64,000 nucleotides of DNA from Mesorhizobium sp. B2-8-5 (GCF_006440675.2 NZ_CP083951.1:4807501-4871500), one strand, 5' to 3'; numbered from the stretch's first letter, positions 8,086 to 19,398 are shown. Translations and numbers: made by a program. Notes: generated by a model from the sequence alone, not told the origin.

Positions 8086-9621
8086 TTACTTCACCGAAAC
8101 GCTCGGCCCGCCCTCGACCGCCAGCATGAGGCGGCGGTTGGTGATACGTGCCAGTTGCGCCAGCCGGCCGGCTGGGCGCTCACCATAGAGGTCGGAAAGC
8201 GAGGCCGGCAACACCAGGGCCAGCGCGCCGTTGCCGCGGCTTTCCCATTTCAGCCGCGGCATTACGCCGGGCATCGCCGCGGTGAGCAGATAGACCACGC
8301 GCATCATCGCCGCCAGGACGCGGGCGCGCTCGAGCAGCCTGGGCGGCGCCAGGGCCTTGATCTCCGGCGCGATGCCGTCGTTGAAAATGCCGTCATGGCG
8401 GTAGGCGTTGGCCAGGGCCAGATAGGCGCGGCCGGGATGGTCGACGCCGATGAAGGAAGCGTGCGCGATGATGTTGAGCGACTGCCTGCCGCGATATTCG
8501 GGATGCGCGCGCCAGCCGATGTCGGCGAGCAGGCAGGCGGCATGGCGGTAGCGCGCCTCGTCTTCCGTCTCGTCGATGCCGAAGGCCTTGAACGCCTTGC
8601 CGGTCCATTCGACCAGGTCATGCGCATGGTGCACGGAGCGCGAGCGTAAGAGCGCCAGTTCCTCCGCGGCCGAGATCAGCGGATCGGATTTCTGCTCCTC
8701 GGCGTCGAGCAGCGAATAAAGGAACCCCTCGCGCACGCCTTGCGCCGAAACGACGATCTTCGAGGGCTGCATCGCCGTCATGATCTCCTGCAACACGACT
8801 GCGCCGTAGGGTAGCAGCGAGCGGCGGTTCTTGGAGACGCCCTCGATGCCCCTCACCTTCTCGACCTCGCCCTTGGCCACCTGCTTCAGGAAAGCCTGCG
8901 CACTGTCGGCCGAAATCTCGTAGTTGTGCATGACGCCAAGCGGGTAGTTGGTCATCTCCATGTGCAGCCTGGCGAGGTTTCGCCAGGTGCCGCCGACGGC
9001 GTAGAAGACCCTGCCCTGCCCGCCCTTGAGCAGCTTTGCCCGCGCCAGTTCCTGGCGCGCGATCTTCTGCGCCTGGACGAGCGAGTTCTTCGCCATATCC
9101 TGCAGGCGCAGGCCGCCGAGCGGCAGCGTGATGCCCTCGCCGATCGTTTCGCGATTGATGTCGATCAGTTCGAGGCTCCCGCCGCCAAGGTCGCCGGCGA
9201 TGCCGTTGGCCGGATGGAAGCCGGAAATGACGCCGAGCGCCGAATAATAGGCTTCCTGACGACCGGTGAGCACGCGGATCTCGGTTTTCAGAACGTCCTC
9301 GGCGCGATGGATGAAATCGGGGCCGTTGCCTGCCTCGCGCGCCGCCGCGGTGGCCAGCACATACATATGCTCGGCGCCGGCTTGATCCGAAAGCGCGCGA
9401 AAACGGCGGAATTCCTCCATCGACCGCGTCACCGCCTCGGGGTCGAGCTTGCCCGTCGAAACGATGCCGCGCCCGAGGCCGGCCAGCATCTTTTCGTTGA
9501 ACAGAAGCGTGGGCGAGCGTGCCAGCCCCTCATAGACGACGAGGCGGATCGAGTTCGATCCGATGTCGATGATCGACAGCGGCCGCCGGTCCTGAAGCCG
9601 GCCCTGGGAAACTGCAATCAC
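8086..9621 (-). CDS. ppx: exopolyphosphatase (Ppx/GppA family)
   Basis: Releases phosphate from the ends of polyphosphate chains, and in this family may also hydrolyse pppGpp. The 511-residue product has the actin-like ATPase fold: [14 protein letters not shown] near residue 20 (phosphate 1 loop), the linking segment [14 protein letters not shown], and [13 protein letters not shown] (phosphate 2 loop). The C-terminal third is the helical HD-like domain. It starts with GTG at 9621, overlapping the ppk stop as GTGA, so synthesis of the polymer-making and polymer-breaking enzymes is coupled, as in many proteobacteria. Confidence 0.93.
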   Translation of the reverse strand: MIAVSQGRLQDRRPLSIIDIGSNSIRLVVYEGLARSPTLLFNEKMLAGLGRGIVSTGKLDPEAVTRSMEEFRRFRALSDQAGAEHMYVLATAAAREAGNGPDFIHRAEDVLKTEIRVLTGRQEAYYSALGVISGFHPANGIAGDLGGGSLELIDINRETIGEGITLPLGGLRLQDMAKNSLVQAQKIARQELARAKLLKGGQGRVFYAVGGTWRNLARLHMEMTNYPLGVMHNYEISADSAQAFLKQVAKGEVEKVRGIEGVSKNRRSLLPYGAVVLQEIMTAMQPSKIVVSAQGVREGFLYSLLDAEEQKSDPLISAAEELALLRSRSVHHAHDLVEWTGKAFKAFGIDETEDEARYRHAACLLADIGWRAHPEYRGRQSLNIIAHASFIGVDHPGRAYLALANAYRHDGIFNDGIAPEIKALAPPRLLERARVLAAMMRVVYLLTAAMPGVMPRLKWESRGNGALALVLPASLSDLYGERPAGRLAQLARITNRRLMLAVEGGPSVSVK

Positions 9622-11813
9622 GCGGCGCCGTTCTTCTTGCGGCGCTTGAACTGGGCGATGCGCTTGGGCGCATGCGATTTCAGCGCGTCGCCCCGTCCGG
9701 AGAGGCTCGGATTGGTCATGAAATATTCCTGCGCGTTGAACGGTTCTTCGCCTTCCTCCAGCACAACGCGCCGGGAGGTGCCGTCAGCCAATACGTCGAA
9801 ACTTTGCTGGTTGTCCATGATGTTGCCCAGCATGATCTGACCAAGCACCTGTTCATGCACAGTTGGATTGGTGATGGGCACCAGGGTCTCGACGCGGCGG
9901 TCGAGATTGCGCGGCATCATGTCGGCCGACGAGATGTAGACGACCGCCTCGTCCGACGGCAGGCCATGGCCGTTGCCGAAGCAGAAGATGCGGCTGTGCT
10001 CAAGGAAGCGGCCGACGATTGATTTCACCCTGATATTCTCGGAAAGACCCGGCACCTGCGGCCGCAGACAACAGATGCCGCGCACGACGAGGTCGACCTC
10101 GACGCCGGCGCGGCTGGCGTCGTAAAGCGCGTCGATGATGGTCGGATCGACCAGCGCATTCATCTTCATCCAAATGCGCGCCGGTCGGCCTTCGCGGGCA
10201 TGGACGATCTCGTCCGAGATGTGTTTCAGGATGCGGTTGCGCAGCGTGAAGGGCGATACGGCAAGGCGCATCTCCTCGGCGGGCTCGGCATAGCCGGTGA
10301 TGAAATTGAAGAGCTGCGCGACATCGCGCGCGATCGTCGGGTCGGTGGTGAAGAAGGACAGGTCGGTGTAGATGCGGGCGGTAACCGGGTGGTAGTTGCC
10401 GGTGCCGAGATGCACGTAGTTGCGCAGCCGGCCATCCTCGCGGCGCACGATCAAAGACATCTTGGCGTGGGTCTTCAGCTCCAGGAAGCCGAACACGACC
10501 TGCACGCCGGCGCGTTCGAGGTCGCGCGCCCAGCGGATGTTGGCTTCCTCGTCAAAGCGCGCCTTGAGCTCGACAAGCGCCGTGACCGACTTGCCGGCCT
10601 CGGCGGCGTCGATCAGAGCGCGCACGATCGGGCTGTCGTTGGAGGTGCGGTAGAGCGTCTGCTTGATCGCCACCACTTCCGGGTCGGCGGCGGCCTGGCG
10701 CAGGAACTGCACCACCACGTCGAAGGACTCGTATGGGTGATGGACGACGATGTCCTTCTCGCGGATGGCGGCGAAGCAGTCGCCGCCATGCTCGCGGATG
10801 CGCTCGGGAAAGCGCGGATTGTAGGGCGTGAATTTGAGGTCGTCGCGCGGAATGGCGACGATCTCGGAGATCTGGTTGAGCGCCAGCGGACCGGTGAGCA
10901 CGCTGATGCGGCTCGACGAGACGCCGAGCTCGCCGGCGACGAAGTCCCGCAACGCGGCCGGCATCAGCGTGTCGAACTCGATGCGGATCACCGAGCCGCG
11001 GCGGCGTCGCTTCAGAGCCGTTTCGAACAGGCGCACCAGGTCTTCCGACTCTTCCTCGACCTCGATGTCGCTGTCGCGGATGATGCGGAACGTGCCGGAG
11101 CCCTTGACCTCGTAGCCGGGGAAAAGCTTGCCGATATAGATACCGACCACTTCCTCCAGCGGAATGAAGCGGACATGGTTCTTGCGGTCGGGCAGGCGGA
11201 TGAAACGCTTGAGCGCCACCGGCAAGCGCAGCAGCGCGCTCATCTCCTCGCCATTCTTGCGATGGCGCAACTGCAGGGCGATGGAAAAACCGAGATTGGG
11301 AATGAACGGAAACGGATGCGCCGGGTCGATCGACAGCGGCGTCAGCACCGGGAAAACCTGTTCCTGGAAATGCTCCTCCAGCCAGGCCTTCTCGTCCTTG
11401 GTCAGCGCATCGCGGGTGATGCTTTCGATGCCTTCCTTGTTGAGCAGGACCATCAGCGCCGAGAGGCTCTTCTGCTGGTCCTCCTGCAGACGCTCGACCT
11501 CGCGCAGCAATTGCTCGAGCTGCTGCTCGGGCGTGCGGCCGTCCGGGCTTTTCAGCGCGATGCCCTCGCGCACCTGGCCGGCAAGGCCGGCGACGCGGAC
11601 CATGAAGAATTCGTCGAGATTGGCGGCCGAGATCGACAGGAAGCGGACGCGTTCGAGCAGCGGATGATGCTCGTTCAGCGATTCCTCCAGCACGCGGCGG
11701 TTGAATTGCAGCCAGGAAAATTCGCGGTTGACGAAACGGTCGGGATTGCCGCCGTCCGGGCTTGCCGCCTCGACGGTGATGAACTCGCTCTGCACAGGCT
11801 TCAGTTCGTTCAT
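9618..11813 (-). CDS. ppk: polyphosphate kinase 1
   Basis: Builds inorganic polyphosphate from ATP at the membrane. 731 residues is normal for PPK1. Visible parts: N-terminal [35 protein letters not shown]; the [11 protein letters not shown] segment that carries the phosphorylated His of the family, and [13 protein letters not shown] with the second conserved His. The C-terminus ([15 protein letters not shown]) is basic. First gene of a two-gene ppk-ppx operon. No Pho box could be assigned with confidence in the 250 bases upstream. Confidence 0.95.
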   Translation of the reverse strand: MNELKPVQSEFITVEAASPDGGNPDRFVNREFSWLQFNRRVLEESLNEHHPLLERVRFLSISAANLDEFFMVRVAGLAGQVREGIALKSPDGRTPEQQLEQLLREVERLQEDQQKSLSALMVLLNKEGIESITRDALTKDEKAWLEEHFQEQVFPVLTPLSIDPAHPFPFIPNLGFSIALQLRHRKNGEEMSALLRLPVALKRFIRLPDRKNHVRFIPLEEVVGIYIGKLFPGYEVKGSGTFRIIRDSDIEVEEESEDLVRLFETALKRRRRGSVIRIEFDTLMPAALRDFVAGELGVSSSRISVLTGPLALNQISEIVAIPRDDLKFTPYNPRFPERIREHGGDCFAAIREKDIVVHHPYESFDVVVQFLRQAAADPEVVAIKQTLYRTSNDSPIVRALIDAAEAGKSVTALVELKARFDEEANIRWARDLERAGVQVVFGFLELKTHAKMSLIVRREDGRLRNYVHLGTGNYHPVTARIYTDLSFFTTDPTIARDVAQLFNFITGYAEPAEEMRLAVSPFTLRNRILKHISDEIVHAREGRPARIWMKMNALVDPTIIDALYDASRAGVEVDLVVRGICCLRPQVPGLSENIRVKSIVGRFLEHSRIFCFGNGHGLPSDEAVVYISSADMMPRNLDRRVETLVPITNPTVHEQVLGQIMLGNIMDNQQSFDVLADGTSRRVVLEEGEEPFNAQEYFMTNPSLSGRGDALKSHAPKRIAQFKRRKKNGAA

Positions 11814-12065
11814 GGTTTCCCGCTCTTGCCCGCAGCCGTCCCTAGGAGGCGCCGCATATTGCCGTTCAACGACGCTCTAACATGTCTTTGTGACGCATGA
11901 TCGTCACGGAATCGCTCCGACACCGGCCCCATGCGCTTAACCGGCTCAACTTATCCTCTGCCAGCCTTTTGCGACAGTTTGATTTCATCGATCTTGCAAA
12001 CGGACCTGTTATGCTCCAGATGCAGACTGGTCACACCCACTGGCCGAACCCAATTGGAGACGACG

Positions 12066-12311
12066 ATGGCAGGCGGCAGCATTCCCCATTTCCAGAACGA
12101 CGCGGGCCACCCGGTCATCGAGATCGGCGTCAAGGAATTCATGTGCACCGGCGCCAATCCGCCTTTCGACCATCCGCATGTGTTCCTCGACATGGGCGAC
12201 GACAATGAGAAGGTCTGCCCCTACTGTTCGACGCTCTACCGCTATTCAGCGTCGCTGAAGGCGACGGAAACGCAGCCGGCCGGCTGCCTCTATGTCGACC
12301 AGGCCGCCTGA
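12066..12311 (+). CDS. zinc-finger protein of the NDUFS6/CHCC type
   Basis: A compact 81-residue protein with His and Cys ligands in the spacing of the zf-CHCC domain: EFMCTG, then HPHVFLDMG, then KVCPYCSTLYRY. Related bacterial proteins correspond to the mitochondrial complex I accessory subunit NDUFS6, though the bacterial role is not settled. GGAGACGACG precedes the ATG. The monooxygenase gene follows after 29 bases, so the two may be one transcript. Confidence 0.85.
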   Translation: MAGGSIPHFQNDAGHPVIEIGVKEFMCTGANPPFDHPHVFLDMGDDNEKVCPYCSTLYRYSASLKATETQPAGCLYVDQAA

Positions 12312-12340
12312 CCCTGCAGATCACGAACGACTGCTAGATC

Positions 12341-13573
12341 ATGGCTGAAACACGGTCCCGGCAAATCGTCATCGCCGGGGCTGGCATCGCCGGGCTGACG
12401 GCGGCGCTTGCCTTTGCCGAGCGCGGCTTCCCGGTAAAATTGTTCGAGCAGGCAAAGCAACTCGAAGCGGCCGGCGCCGGCCTCCAGCTTTCCCCCAACG
12501 CGACCCGCATCCTGCGCCGGCTCGGCGTGCTCGACCGCCTGCTGCCCAACGCGATCCGGCCGCAAGCGGTGGTGCTGAAGGACGCGGGAAGCCTGCGCGA
12601 GCTGGCGCGTGTGCCGCTCGGGGAAGCCGGAGAAAAACGCTGGGGCGCGCCCTACCTGGTGGCGCACCGCGCCGACCTGCAGGCAGCGCTGATGGCCACG
12701 GCGGCGGACCGGCCAGATATAGAGCTTGTCACCGGGGCGCGCGTGACCGGCATCGCCCTCGACCCGCAAAGCGTGACCGCGACGGTCGAGATCGACGGCA
12801 AAGCGACGAGTGTCACGGGCGGCCTGCTGATCGGAGCGGACGGTGTTTGGTCTTCGCTTCGCGCGGGGCTTGCCAAGACGGCCGGCTTTGCGGCGAGTCG
12901 CTTTTCGGGCGAGCTCGCCTGGCGCGCGACGGTCCCTGCGGAAAGTGCCGCCGGCCAGGCCTTTGCGCAAATCGGCGCCGCAAACTGCGTCACCACCTTC
13001 CTGCATCCCGGCTTCCACATGGTCGCCTATCCGGTGAGCAAGGGCCGCGCCTTCAACCTTGCGGCCTTCACCAAGGGCGAGCGCATCGCCGAAAGCTGGT
13101 CCGGCCATGCGGACCCTGCGATCCTCTCAGGCGCCATCCGAGGCACGGCGGCGGCACTGTCGAGGCTGGTAGCACTCGCCGGCCCCTGGACGGCGTTCCC
13201 CATCCACACGGTCGAGCAGCGCCGCTGGGCAACGCCGGACGGCATCGCGCTGATCGGTGACGCTGCGCATGCCATGACGCCGTTCGCGGCCCAAGGCGCG
13301 GCGATGGGAATCGAGGACGCCTCGATGCTCGCCAATCTGGTCGCCGATTTTCCGGGCGATCCAAGGCAGAGCCTGACGGTTTGGGAGAATCTCAGACGGC
13401 CGCGCGTCGAAAAAGTGCTGAAACGCGGCGCGCTCAATCGCTTGGCCTGGCATGCCAGGGGACCGGTGGCGATCGTCCGCAACCTGGTGCTGGCGACGCG
13501 GCCGGCGGAGAAGCTCGCCGCGGACTTGGACTGGCTCTATGGCTGGGAGGAGCGGAAGGTGGTCAGGCGGTAG
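12341..13573 (+). CDS. FAD-dependent monooxygenase (aromatic hydroxylase family)
   Basis: 410 residues with the three hallmarks of class A flavoprotein hydroxylases: the Rossmann motif VIAGAGIAGLTAALAFAERG (residues 10-29), the DG motif GGLLIGADGVWSSLR near residue 160, and the second FAD motif GIALIGDAAHAMTPFAAQGA near residue 300. It resembles salicylate 1-hydroxylase and UbiH-like proteins and should use NAD(P)H and oxygen to hydroxylate an aromatic substrate. The substrate is not evident. A 13-bp stem lies 58 bases after its stop. Confidence 0.85.
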   Translation: MAETRSRQIVIAGAGIAGLTAALAFAERGFPVKLFEQAKQLEAAGAGLQLSPNATRILRRLGVLDRLLPNAIRPQAVVLKDAGSLRELARVPLGEAGEKRWGAPYLVAHRADLQAALMATAADRPDIELVTGARVTGIALDPQSVTATVEIDGKATSVTGGLLIGADGVWSSLRAGLAKTAGFAASRFSGELAWRATVPAESAAGQAFAQIGAANCVTTFLHPGFHMVAYPVSKGRAFNLAAFTKGERIAESWSGHADPAILSGAIRGTAAALSRLVALAGPWTAFPIHTVEQRRWATPDGIALIGDAAHAMTPFAAQGAAMGIEDASMLANLVADFPGDPRQSLTVWENLRRPRVEKVLKRGALNRLAWHARGPVAIVRNLVLATRPAEKLAADLDWLYGWEERKVVRR

Positions 13574-13630
13574 AGCGGCAGACGACCGGATAGGCTGGCG
13601 CGAAGGAACGAGGCGCTCGCCAATTGCTAC

Positions 13631-13733
13631 TAAAGCGCGTCGCGCTGAAGCGGATTCAGGCGACGCGCTTTAGCCTTTGTTTTCATGCATGTCGTTATCG
13701 CAAAACCGCTGCACACTTTTGCGCGACATGCAT
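13631..13733. repeat. paired palindromes, rhizobial intergenic repeat (family R5)
   Basis: Two palindromes in tandem. The first has the perfect 13-bp stem TAAAGCGCGTCGC / GCGACGCGCTTTA (13631-13672) with an inner CTGAA/TTCAG pair. The second (13685-13733) pairs ATGCATGTCG with CGACATGCAT and reaches the TAA of the next gene. Either may end transcription from both sides. A shorter relative of the second is at 47164-47208 in the prophage. Confidence 0.7.
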
Positions 13734-14398
13734 TAATCATACAACCGCAACGACCACCACAGCGTCACCGGCAGCGGGTTCCACCATCCCGTGCGCAGGC
13801 CGGCGGTGCGCAGCGCAGCCGCCGTCCAGGTGTTGCAGCCGACCAGGGCGTTGAAATGGCCGTTGGCTTCGTAGAAGCGGTCGAAGGTTGAATACCCAGC
13901 ATTCTCGATCGCCATCGGGCCACCCGGCCCCTGCCGAAAACTCGCCGCGATATGGTCGAGCAGCGCCGCAAAATGCGCTTCGTCGATGTCGAAGCCGGCG
14001 ACGGCGGGATGCTGCTCCTTGATCGCGCCGGCGACATCGACATGCATCACCGAAGCGTCGATAGTGAGCGCTTTCAACACCGGCGCGGCCTTCAGCTGCG
14101 ACCATGTCGGGGTTTCCAGATAGAAGGCGCGGCCGCCCCAGCCGAAGACGATGTAGCGCGCCCCTGGCGCCTCGATCGGCAGACCGGCGTCGGCGAGAAA
14201 GGCAAAGCGCCGGCGCACGCCATCATCGAGGGGCACGGCGATGTCGGTGTGGATCGGGTTCCTCAGCACCAATATGTGCCGCGTCCCCTCGCCTCGGGCG
14301 GCGGCTGGCCAGAGCGGGCGCGGCACCAGCGTGCAGAGCGCGGCGGCAAGCACCACCGCTGCGACGAGCATTGCCAGATATCGCAGGAATTTTCGCAT
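13733..14398 (-). CDS. DUF2459 family protein
   Basis: 221 residues with one N-terminal membrane segment (residues 5-22, LRYLAMLVAAVVLAAALCTL) and a periplasmic domain. NPIHTDIAVPL, FGWGGRAFYLETPTW and GCNTWTAAALRTAG are conserved blocks of the TIGR02117/DUF2459 family, with a Cys, His and Asn that look catalytic in the manner of papain-like enzymes (inference). The usual annotation is unknown function. A GTG at 14419 would add seven residues. Both flanks are intergenic repeats, so it stands alone. Confidence 0.75.
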   Translation of the reverse strand: MRKFLRYLAMLVAAVVLAAALCTLVPRPLWPAAARGEGTRHILVLRNPIHTDIAVPLDDGVRRRFAFLADAGLPIEAPGARYIVFGWGGRAFYLETPTWSQLKAAPVLKALTIDASVMHVDVAGAIKEQHPAVAGFDIDEAHFAALLDHIAASFRQGPGGPMAIENAGYSTFDRFYEANGHFNALVGCNTWTAAALRTAGLRTGWWNPLPVTLWWSLRLYD

Positions 14399-14463
14399 CA
14401 GGCGCGGTAAGTCGGCCACATTTGTCGCAGCTCTCGAGATTGGCCGAACCCGTTCGTGAGTTC

Positions 14464-14625
14464 GTCATCCTCGGGCTTGACCCGAGGATCCATGCCGTGA
14501 CCTCTGCCGTAGGGCGCGACGGTGCAGAATTCTGAACCGCAGCAACACCTCGATGTCACAGCATAGATTCTAGGGTCTGCGCCGCGTCGCTTCGCTCCTT
14601 GCTTCGCCCTAGAATGACGAAGCCG
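14464..14625. repeat. intergenic repeat (family R4), second copy
   Basis: Begins with the hairpin CATCCTCGGGCTTGACC...GAGGATCC and contains at 14573-14608 the 36-base core also found at 6833-6868. The outer segments differ between the copies, so the family is mosaic. No gene in this stretch. Confidence 0.65.
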
Positions 14626-14672
14626 AGGGGTGGTTCGAGCAACCTCCGAGCAACCTGTTACCGGGCTCCGCC

Positions 14673-15476
14673 TCAGTGCAGGATCTGCGACAGGAAGAGC
14701 TTCGTGCGCTCATGGCGCGGATGGTCGAAGAACTCGGCCGGCGTGTTCTGCTCGACGATCTGGCCCTGATCCATGAAGATCACGCGATTGGCAACCTTGC
14801 GGGCAAAGCCCATCTCGTGGGTCACGCACAGCATGGTCATGCCCTCTTCCGCCAGCCCCACCATCGTCTCCAGCACTTCCTTGATCATCTCCGGATCGAG
14901 CGCCGAGGTCGGCTCGTCGAAGAGCATGATGCGCGGGTTCATGCACAGCGAGCGCGCGATCGCCACGCGCTGCTGCTGACCGCCCGAGAGCTGGCCCGGA
15001 TATTTGTTGGCCTGCTCCGGGATCTTGACGCGCTTGAGGAAATGCATGGCGATCTCCTCGGCCTGCTTCTTTGGCATCTTGCGCACCCAGATCGGCGCCA
15101 GCGTGCAGTTCTCGAGGATGGTGAGATGCGGGAACAGGTTGAAATGCTGGAACACCATGCCGACCTCGCGGCGCACTTCGTCGATCTTCTTCAGATCGTT
15201 GGTGAGTTCCTTGCCGTCGACAATGATCTTGCCCTTCTGGTGCTCCTCCAGCCGATTTATGCAGCGGATCATGGTCGACTTGCCGGAACCGGACGGACCG
15301 CAGATGACGATGCGCTCGCCGCGCATCACCTTGAGGTTGATATCCTTCAGCACATGGAACTCGCCATACCATTTGTGCATGCCGACGATGTCGATGGCGA
15401 CATCGGTAGTTGAGATGTGCATCTTGGCGGCGTTGACCTTGATTTCTTCCGCGCTGACGGCGTTCTCGGTGGCCAT
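14673..15476 (-). CDS. aapP: general L-amino-acid ABC transporter, ATP-binding subunit
   Basis: 267-residue ABC ATPase that powers the Aap permease. Walker [10 protein letters not shown] near residue 60, the Q-loop [10 protein letters not shown], signature [15 protein letters not shown], Walker [15 protein letters not shown], and the H-loop CVTHEMGFA are all intact. An N-terminal extension of about 25 residues precedes the domain, as in rhizobial AapP. It is the last gene of aapJQMP, 14 bases after aapM. Confidence 0.95.
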   Translation of the reverse strand: MATENAVSAEEIKVNAAKMHISTTDVAIDIVGMHKWYGEFHVLKDINLKVMRGERIVICGPSGSGKSTMIRCINRLEEHQKGKIIVDGKELTNDLKKIDEVRREVGMVFQHFNLFPHLTILENCTLAPIWVRKMPKKQAEEIAMHFLKRVKIPEQANKYPGQLSGGQQQRVAIARSLCMNPRIMLFDEPTSALDPEMIKEVLETMVGLAEEGMTMLCVTHEMGFARKVANRVIFMDQGQIVEQNTPAEFFDHPRHERTKLFLSQILH

Positions 15477-15490
15477 AACCTGTTCCCTTT

Positions 15491-16648
15491 TTATCGTTTA
15501 TAGCCGGTGTCGAGCCGGCGTTCGGTGTACATTGAATAGCGCGACATGCCGAAGCAGAACAGCCAGAATACGAAGGCGGCAAAGATCAGGCCGGACTTCG
15601 CGGTCTGTGGCGTCGCCCAGTTGGCATCGGCGAAATTCTGCTTCACCACGCCGAGCAGGTCGAACATCGAGATGATCAGCACCAGGCTGGTGTCCTTGAA
15701 CATGCCGATGAAGGTGTTGACGATGCCGGGGATGACCAGCTTCAGCGCCTGCGGCAGCACGATCAGGCCCATTTTCTGCCAGTAGCCGAGGCCGAGCGAG
15801 TCGGCGCCCTCATACTGGCCCTTCGGGATCGCCTGCAGGCCACCACGAATCACTTCGGCCATATAGGCGGCGGCAAACAGCGACACGCCGATCAACGCAC
15901 GCAGATATTTGTCGAAGGTGACGCCCACGGGCAGGAACAGCGGCAGCATGACGCTGGCGAAGAACAGCACCACGATCAACGGGATGCCACGCACCGTCTC
16001 GATAAATATGACACTAAGCACCTTGATGATCGGCATCTTCGAGCGCCGGCCGAGCGCCAGGATCACACCGAGCGGCAACGACACCGCAATGCCGACAAAA
16101 GAAAGGCTGAGCGTGACCAGCAACCCACCCCAGCGCGCAGTCTCGACAGCCGGCAGGCCGAACACACCGCCGAGCAGCAGGAAGAAGGCGACGACCGGCA
16201 ATCCTGCGAAAAGCAGGATCGCGTTCAGTCTTTTGCCCGGCACGCGCGGGATCAGCATCGGCACCAACAGCACCACGAACAGGATGGCGACCAGGATCGG
16301 CCGCCAGCGCTCCTCGATCGGATAGGTGCCGAACATGAACTGGCCGAACTTGGCGTTGACGAAGGCCCAGCAGGCGCCGGTCCAACCGTCGGGTTGGATG
16401 CCGCCTTGTGTGACGGTGGTGCAGACGGTGCGGTCCGGCCCGGTCCACTGGGCATTGAGGAAAGCCCAGCTGATGACCTGCGGTAGGATCCACAGCACGA
16501 TGGCGATGCCGAGAATTGTGAGGACGGTGTCGCCGACCGAACCGACCAGGTTCTTGCGCACCCAGGCATAGGCGCCGCGTTCGGTAGGCGGGGCCGGCTG
16601 CGCAAGCGCCATCTCGGTGCGCACCCAGGACATGTCGTGTTCCTGCAT
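15491..16648 (-). CDS. aapM: general L-amino-acid ABC transporter, permease subunit M
   Basis: 385-residue membrane permease of the HisM/polar amino-acid type. N-terminal helices are followed by a long periplasmic insert ([19 protein letters not shown]) that is usual for AapM; the C-terminal half holds the binding-protein-dependent transport core with the EAA loop [18 protein letters not shown]. The ATG at 16648 lies 4 bases after the aapQ stop and is preceded by GGAGAGGTAGGG at the end of aapQ; an inner ATG at 16633 is possible. Confidence 0.94.
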   Translation of the reverse strand: MQEHDMSWVRTEMALAQPAPPTERGAYAWVRKNLVGSVGDTVLTILGIAIVLWILPQVISWAFLNAQWTGPDRTVCTTVTQGGIQPDGWTGACWAFVNAKFGQFMFGTYPIEERWRPILVAILFVVLLVPMLIPRVPGKRLNAILLFAGLPVVAFFLLLGGVFGLPAVETARWGGLLVTLSLSFVGIAVSLPLGVILALGRRSKMPIIKVLSVIFIETVRGIPLIVVLFFASVMLPLFLPVGVTFDKYLRALIGVSLFAAAYMAEVIRGGLQAIPKGQYEGADSLGLGYWQKMGLIVLPQALKLVIPGIVNTFIGMFKDTSLVLIISMFDLLGVVKQNFADANWATPQTAKSGLIFAAFVFWLFCFGMSRYSMYTERRLDTGYKR

Positions 16649-16652
16649 GGCC

Positions 16653-17840
16653 CTACCTCTCCACCAGCGCCATTCTGGCGTTGACGATGTTCATGACAAA
16701 GGACGTCACAAGGCTCAGCACCAGATAGGCGATCATCATGATGAACACGCCCTCCACCGCCTGGCCGGTCTGGTTGAGGACCGTGCCAGCGGTGGCGGTA
16801 AGGTCCGGATAGCCGATGGCGATCGCCAGCGAGGAGTTCTTGGTCAGGTTGAGATACTGGCTGGTGAGCGGCGGGATGACGATGCGCATCGCCTGCGGGA
16901 TGACCACAAGCCGCAGGATCGGACCGGAGCGGAGGCCGAGTGCCGCCGCTGCTTCGCTCTGGCCTTTGCTGACGCCCCTGATGCCGGCGCGCACGATCTC
17001 GGCGATGAAGGCCGCCGTGTAGAAGGAGAGCGCCAGCAACAGCGACAAGAATTCCGGCTTGACCCAGAAGCCACCGGTCAGGTTGAAGGTCGACTGCTTC
17101 GGAAAATCGAAGGTGAGCGGCATGCCGCTAAGCAGGTAGGCCAGCACCGGCAGGCCGACGATAAGCGTGACCGATGTCCAGAAGACCGGAAATTGCTGAC
17201 CGGTCGCCTTCTGCCGCTGTCGCGCCCTGTGGGCGACGAACCAGGCCATTGCAATGGCGAGCAGCAGTGCGACGCCGATCAGCCAGGAGCCATCCCCCCA
17301 AACGGCGCGCGGAAAATAGAAGCCGCGCTGGTTGAGGAAGGAGCCGAAAGGCAGGTGGATGCTCTCGCGTGGCGGCGGCAGCACGGCCAGCACGCCGGAA
17401 TACCAGAAGAAGATGACCAGCAGCGGCGGGATGTTGCGGAATATCTCGACATAGACGGTGCAGATCTTGCGGATCAGCCAGTTCTGCGACAGGCGGCCGA
17501 TGCCGATGGCGAAGCCCACGATGGTCGCAAGCACGATGCCGGCGACGGCAACGATGATCGTGTTGAGCAAACCGACGACCAGCGCGCGGAAATAGGTCGA
17601 GTCAGACGTATAAGCGATCGGCGTGTCGGAAATGTCGAAGCCGGCCCTGCTTCTGAGGAATTGGAAGCCTGAAGCGATGTGCAGGCGCTGAAGGTTCTCG
17701 ATGACGTTGTTGACGATCCACCAGATCGAGCCAAAGAGGAGGATCACGACCAGCGTCTGAAAGAACAGGCTGCGTATTCTCGGGTCATTGATGAAGGAGC
17801 CGCGACTCGGCTCCCCGCGAAGAATTTCCTGCGAAGCCAT
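16653..17840 (-). CDS. aapQ: general L-amino-acid ABC transporter, permease subunit Q
   Basis: 395-residue permease that pairs with AapM. It shows eight or so hydrophobic segments, a conserved block [17 protein letters not shown], and the EAA loop [20 protein letters not shown] near residue 310, where the ATPase docks. Second gene of the operon, separated from aapJ by a strong hairpin that should lower its expression relative to the binding protein. Confidence 0.94.
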   Translation of the reverse strand: MASQEILRGEPSRGSFINDPRIRSLFFQTLVVILLFGSIWWIVNNVIENLQRLHIASGFQFLRSRAGFDISDTPIAYTSDSTYFRALVVGLLNTIIVAVAGIVLATIVGFAIGIGRLSQNWLIRKICTVYVEIFRNIPPLLVIFFWYSGVLAVLPPPRESIHLPFGSFLNQRGFYFPRAVWGDGSWLIGVALLLAIAMAWFVAHRARQRQKATGQQFPVFWTSVTLIVGLPVLAYLLSGMPLTFDFPKQSTFNLTGGFWVKPEFLSLLLALSFYTAAFIAEIVRAGIRGVSKGQSEAAAALGLRSGPILRLVVIPQAMRIVIPPLTSQYLNLTKNSSLAIAIGYPDLTATAGTVLNQTGQAVEGVFIMMIAYLVLSLVTSFVMNIVNARMALVER

Positions 17841-17863
17841 GGACCGTCCCCTGGAAAGAGAAA

Positions 17864-17890
17864 CCGGGAGGCAGACGATCTGCCTCCCGG
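17864..17890 (-). terminator. intra-operon hairpin between aapJ and aapQ
   Basis: Perfect 12-bp stem CCGGGAGGCAGA / TCTGCCTCCCGG with a 3-base loop, followed on the minus strand by TTTCTCTTT. It lies directly after the aapJ stop. Such hairpins give partial termination or protect the upstream message, so that binding protein exceeds permease. Confidence 0.75.
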
Positions 17891-17902
17891 ATCACGTTTC
17901 AA

Positions 17903-18931
17903 TCAGCGGATCGGCGGACCGTATTGCAGGCCGCCCTTGGTCCACAGCGCGTTGATGCCGCGCGCGATCTTGAGCGGGCTGCCCGAGCCGACATTGCGCT
18001 CGAACATTTCGCCGTAATTGCCGACCGCCTTGACGATGTTGACAACGAAGTCGTTGGAGAGGCCGAGATCGGCACCGTATTTGCCGTCGGGTTCAGTGCC
18101 GAGAAGGCGCTGGATGTTCGGATCGGTCGACGTCTTCATCTCGTCGACATTGGCCTGCGTGATGCCGGCTTCCTCGGCGTTGAGCAGCGCGAAATACGTC
18201 CAGCGCGCGATATGCGCCCACTGGTCGTCGCCCTGGCGCACGGCCGGGCCGAGCGGCTCCTTGGAAATGATCTCGGGCAGCACGACATGGTCGGCCGGCG
18301 AGGAGAGCGTCAGACGGATGCCATAGAGGCCGGACTGATCGGTGGTGTAAGCATCGCAGCGGCCGGCGTCATAGGCGGCGTTGACTTCTTCGAGCTTCTC
18401 GAACACGACGGGGTTGTACTCCATCTTGTTCTTCTTGAAGTAGTCGGCGAGGTTGAGCTCGGTGGTGGTGCCGCTCTGCACGCAGACGGCGGCGCCCGAA
18501 AGCTGCAGCGCGGAGTTCACGCCGGGCAGCTTCTTGGCGTTGATCATGAAGCCCTGACCGTCATAGTAGGTGATGCCGACAAAATCGAGGCCGAGCGCGC
18601 TGTCGCGGTTGCTGGTCCAGGTGGTGTTGCGCGACAGGATGTCGATCTCGCCTGACTGCAGGGCGGTGAAACGCTCCTTGGCGCTGAGCGGCGTGAACTT
18701 GACCTTGGAGCCGTCACCGAAGACAGCGGCCGCAACGGCGCGGCAGAAGTCCGCGTCGATGCCTTTCCAGTCACCCTTGTCGTCCGGCGCCGAGAAGCCG
18801 GCGAGGCCGGTCGAGACGCCGCACTGGATAAAGCCCTTCTGCTTCACGGTATCGAGCGTGCCGGCCGAAGCGGCGGACGCCATGAACCCGAGCGCGGCGG
18901 CGCCAAGAATGCCGATTGCAATGTGTTTCAT
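17903..18931 (-). CDS. aapJ: general L-amino-acid ABC transporter, periplasmic binding protein
   Basis: 342 residues with a clear signal peptide ending ASAASA near residue 23, then TLDTVKQKGFIQCGVSTGLAG, the AapJ/BztA beginning. The solute-binding fold continues with YDGQGFMINAKKLPGV and a C-terminal AWTKGG-like ending (INALWTKGGLQY). It binds a wide range of L-amino acids and delivers them to AapQM. First gene of the operon; the promoter should lie in the 467-base gap to its right. Confidence 0.95.
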   Translation of the reverse strand: MKHIAIGILGAAALGFMASAASAGTLDTVKQKGFIQCGVSTGLAGFSAPDDKGDWKGIDADFCRAVAAAVFGDGSKVKFTPLSAKERFTALQSGEIDILSRNTTWTSNRDSALGLDFVGITYYDGQGFMINAKKLPGVNSALQLSGAAVCVQSGTTTELNLADYFKKNKMEYNPVVFEKLEEVNAAYDAGRCDAYTTDQSGLYGIRLTLSSPADHVVLPEIISKEPLGPAVRQGDDQWAHIARWTYFALLNAEEAGITQANVDEMKTSTDPNIQRLLGTEPDGKYGADLGLSNDFVVNIVKAVGNYGEMFERNVGSGSPLKIARGINALWTKGGLQYGPPIR

Positions 18932-19398
18932 GACCCACAGACCCTTTTCTGTTACAGGCGCCCCTATCGCCAGGCGACGCTTGATCTTTTTTCGTTTGTG
19001 AACGCAGCTCCCACTTCAAGGCCCACTCCCGGACCCGCATCGGTTGCCGATGCGCTGCCTCCCATTCACGAAACGCATCGAAGGCGATTATTCCTGTGAG
19101 GTCAAGGGAAATGACCGATTCCAGAGAGGTTTGAAAAGCAATTGCCGCAAATGCCTGAATTGCGGACAAGAGCACATGAAACCGGCAGGCGATGCGAACA
19201 AATCAGCCAAGTTGCGCCGCCGCGAATCGGTGGTCCGGCGCCAGAATCCGCAGCGGCAATAGCGGTGCCTTTACTGGGCTTGCGCGCCTTTGCATTGGCC
19301 CAGCGGAAGATCGGCTTTTGGCGGGCTCGGCGCGGTTGCGCCAGCATTGCCGCCGCTTTATGGCTGGTCCGCTGACATCATTCGACAGGCGACGAACC
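18932..19398. other. 467-bp divergent intergenic region between aapJ and metC
   Basis: No convincing gene on either strand. It must hold the promoters of both divergent genes. The part next to aapJ is comparatively AT-rich (about 18935-19000). I could not assign a specific operator; an NtrC or Lrp site might be expected from known aap regulation but is not evident by eye. Confidence 0.5.

Noticed and set aside
10200..11900. Long plus-strand frame of 566 codons opposite ppk
   Set aside because: It is the complement of the clearly recognisable PPK1 gene; its product has no domain and reflects high GC with biased third positions.
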